DNA of 7,105 nt from an uncultured Eubacterium sp. Its GTDB lineage: Bacteria; Bacillota; Clostridia; Peptostreptococcales; Anaerovoracaceae. The notes under the pieces are model-generated. The model was given only the letters and a program-made list of their open reading frames with translations. It searched no databases and was not told the DNA's origin. The translations under genes and the position numbers were made by a program. The DNA lies in NCBI GenBank assembly GCA_946614405.1, contig CAMOGZ010000075.1, positions 1 to 7,105 of the forward strand. The letters run 5' to 3'. Positions 6,452 through 7,105 of the stretch are shown here, piece by piece. The number at the start of each line of letters is the position of its first letter. The first letter of the stretch is position 1.

Positions 6452-6466
6452 ATTAGCGTAACTAAC
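6446..6466. promoter_or_regulatory. Second operator, GTTAG-N10-CTAAC
   Basis: GTTAG (6447-6451) and CTAAC (6462-6466) are separated by 10 nt, the same spacing as the pair at 6016-6035. The GTTAG contains the TAG stop codon of the upstream gene. A TTAG/CTAA pair with 5-nt spacing is nested inside. Confidence 0.55.
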
Positions 6467-6471
6467 ATTAT

Positions 6472-6501
6472 TTTACATTTATGGCACGGTTGCACTAGAC
6501 T
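6472..6501 (+). promoter_or_regulatory. Possible internal promoter before the DUF6110-like gene
   Basis: TTTACA (6472-6477, 5 of 6) is 18 nt before TAGACT (6496-6501, 4 of 6). TAAAAT at 6520-6525 is another possible -10 but has no matching -35. The operator at 6447-6466 lies just upstream. There is no convincing terminator in the 105-nt gap, so read-through from the promoter at 6004 is also expected. Confidence 0.35.
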
Positions 6502-6556
6502 AATCGGAAAAGTGGGGTGTAAAATTTTCTTAAACAAAACAAGGAGGATTTAGAAT

Positions 6557-6802
6557 ATGAACGATAATTGGGGAAAATGCGGACTGGTCGCAGCAGGCTT
6601 TGTGATCGGATCTGCCGGAGTGAAGGCTTTGACCAGCAAGGACGCCAAGAAGGTATACACCAAGGCTACGGCGCTGGTACTGCGCGCCAAGGAATCCATC
6701 ATGGATACCGTAACCAAGGCAAGAGAAAACTGTGACGACATCCTCGCCGATGCCAAGGACATCAACGAGAAGCTTGCCACAGAGGAAGTCATCGGCGAGT
6801 AA
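6557..6802 (+). CDS. DUF6110-like small membrane protein
   Basis: An 81-residue protein. A short hydrophobic glycine-rich segment (about 9-25) contains GFVIG (14-18, a GxxxG pattern) and GSAG. It is followed by a charged, probably helical tail (about 26-78) that could form a coiled coil or amphipathic helix. The SKDAKKVYT stretch (27-35) and the placement before a heavy-metal P-type ATPase resemble proteins annotated as DUF6110 in gut Firmicutes, as I remember them. Function is unknown; an accessory or scaffold role for the ATPase is inferred from the tight linkage. AAGGAGG lies 9 nt before the ATG. The next gene begins 1 nt after the stop (TAA C ATG), so the two are probably translationally coupled. 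Confidence 0.8.
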   Translation: MNDNWGKCGLVAAGFVIGSAGVKALTSKDAKKVYTKATALVLRAKESIMDTVTKARENCDDILADAKDINEKLATEEVIGE

Positions 6803-6803
6803 C

Positions 6804-7105
6804 ATGAAATGCCGCATACTACATGAGTCGAAGGGCAGAATGCGACTCCATGCAGTGCGCAGACGGATGACCCCGCAGGAAGCGGATATCCTGGAGTATT
6901 ATCTGAATGATCAGGAGTCTGTGACCAGGGCGACGGTCTACGAGCGCACCGGAGACGTGGTGGTTTACTACCATGGATCCAGGCAGGAGGTCGTGGATGC
7001 CCTTTGTTCTTTCGACTTTGTGGAACAGGAAGGCCTGGCGCCGGAGCAGACAGGCCGCGAACTGAATAATTACTATAAGGAAAAACTGACCATGCAGGTG
7101 GTGTG
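6804..7105 (+). CDS. Heavy-metal translocating P-type ATPase, N-terminal fragment (runs off the window)
   Basis: The first 100 codons of a gene cut by the right edge. Residues about 3-70 look like an HMA_2-type (heavy-metal-associated 2) domain: CRILHESKGRMRLH (3-16), a helix (about 23-36), ATVYERTGDVVVYY and a second helix. The GMxCxxC metal-binding motif of typical HMA domains is absent, and an arginine-rich GRMRLH stands at the matching position. Residues from about 86 (GRELNNYY) lead towards the membrane region, which is not in the window, so the DKTGT and CPx motifs that would prove the family and the metal cannot be seen. The call rests on resemblance of this N-terminus to proteins annotated as heavy-metal P-type ATPases in Clostridia, and on its position after the DUF6110-like gene. 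There is no strong ribosome site of its own; coupling to the upstream gene is likely. Confidence 0.75.
   Translation, partial: MKCRILHESKGRMRLHAVRRRMTPQEADILEYYLNDQESVTRATVYERTGDVVVYYHGSRQEVVDALCSFDFVEQEGLAPEQTGRELNNYYKEKLTMQVV

Overview
The window looks like chromosomal DNA of a Gram-positive anaerobe of the class Clostridia, probably a moderately GC-rich gut lineage such as Lachnospiraceae or a relative. This is an inference from four things: strong AGGAGG-type Shine-Dalgarno sequences, a TTG start on sfsA, a DUF975/CmpB-type membrane protein, and a DUF6110-like small protein next to an HMA_2-type P-type ATPase. No rRNA, tRNA, CRISPR array, insertion sequence or phage gene was found. The window opens in the tail of something unidentified and ends inside the P-type ATPase gene.

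Layout. (1) 1-131: a structured stretch of unknown identity with several short hairpins, closed by a strong bidirectional terminator. (2) 165-3210, minus strand: a two-gene operon in which a membrane-anchored calcineurin-like metallophosphoesterase comes first, followed 19 nt later by a 611-residue DUF975 + CmpB ('putative ABC transporter permease') membrane protein. (3) 3238-3311: a compact divergent promoter region. (4) 3312-5487, plus strand: sfsA and a secreted short M1-family metallopeptidase, 22 nt apart, ending at a convergent terminator (5493-5516). (5) 5530-7105: a metal-responsive module. A DtxR/MntR-family repressor (minus strand) is divergent from a second, shorter DtxR-like protein (plus strand). 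The plus-strand gene is followed by a DUF6110-like small membrane protein and a heavy-metal P-type ATPase that runs off the window.

The metal module is the most interesting part. The divergent intergenic region holds eight copies of the pentamer GTTAG or its complement CTAAC. These are the core half-sites of the classical DtxR/IdeR iron box, but here they sit at unusual spacings (GTTAG-N10-CTAAC and GTTAG-N6-CTAAC). Another N10 pair lies just before the DUF6110-like gene. Both regulators carry the same recognition-helix core (KPSVS, residues 37-41). The divergent one keeps a metal-binding set, while the operon-borne one has lost every recognisable metal ligand. A working model is that two paralogous regulators, one metal-sensing and one not, compete or cooperate on a shared operator array to control a small membrane protein plus a P1B-type ATPase. 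That pairing resembles ferrosome (fez) clusters as I remember them from the literature, which is a hypothesis and not a demonstrated identity.
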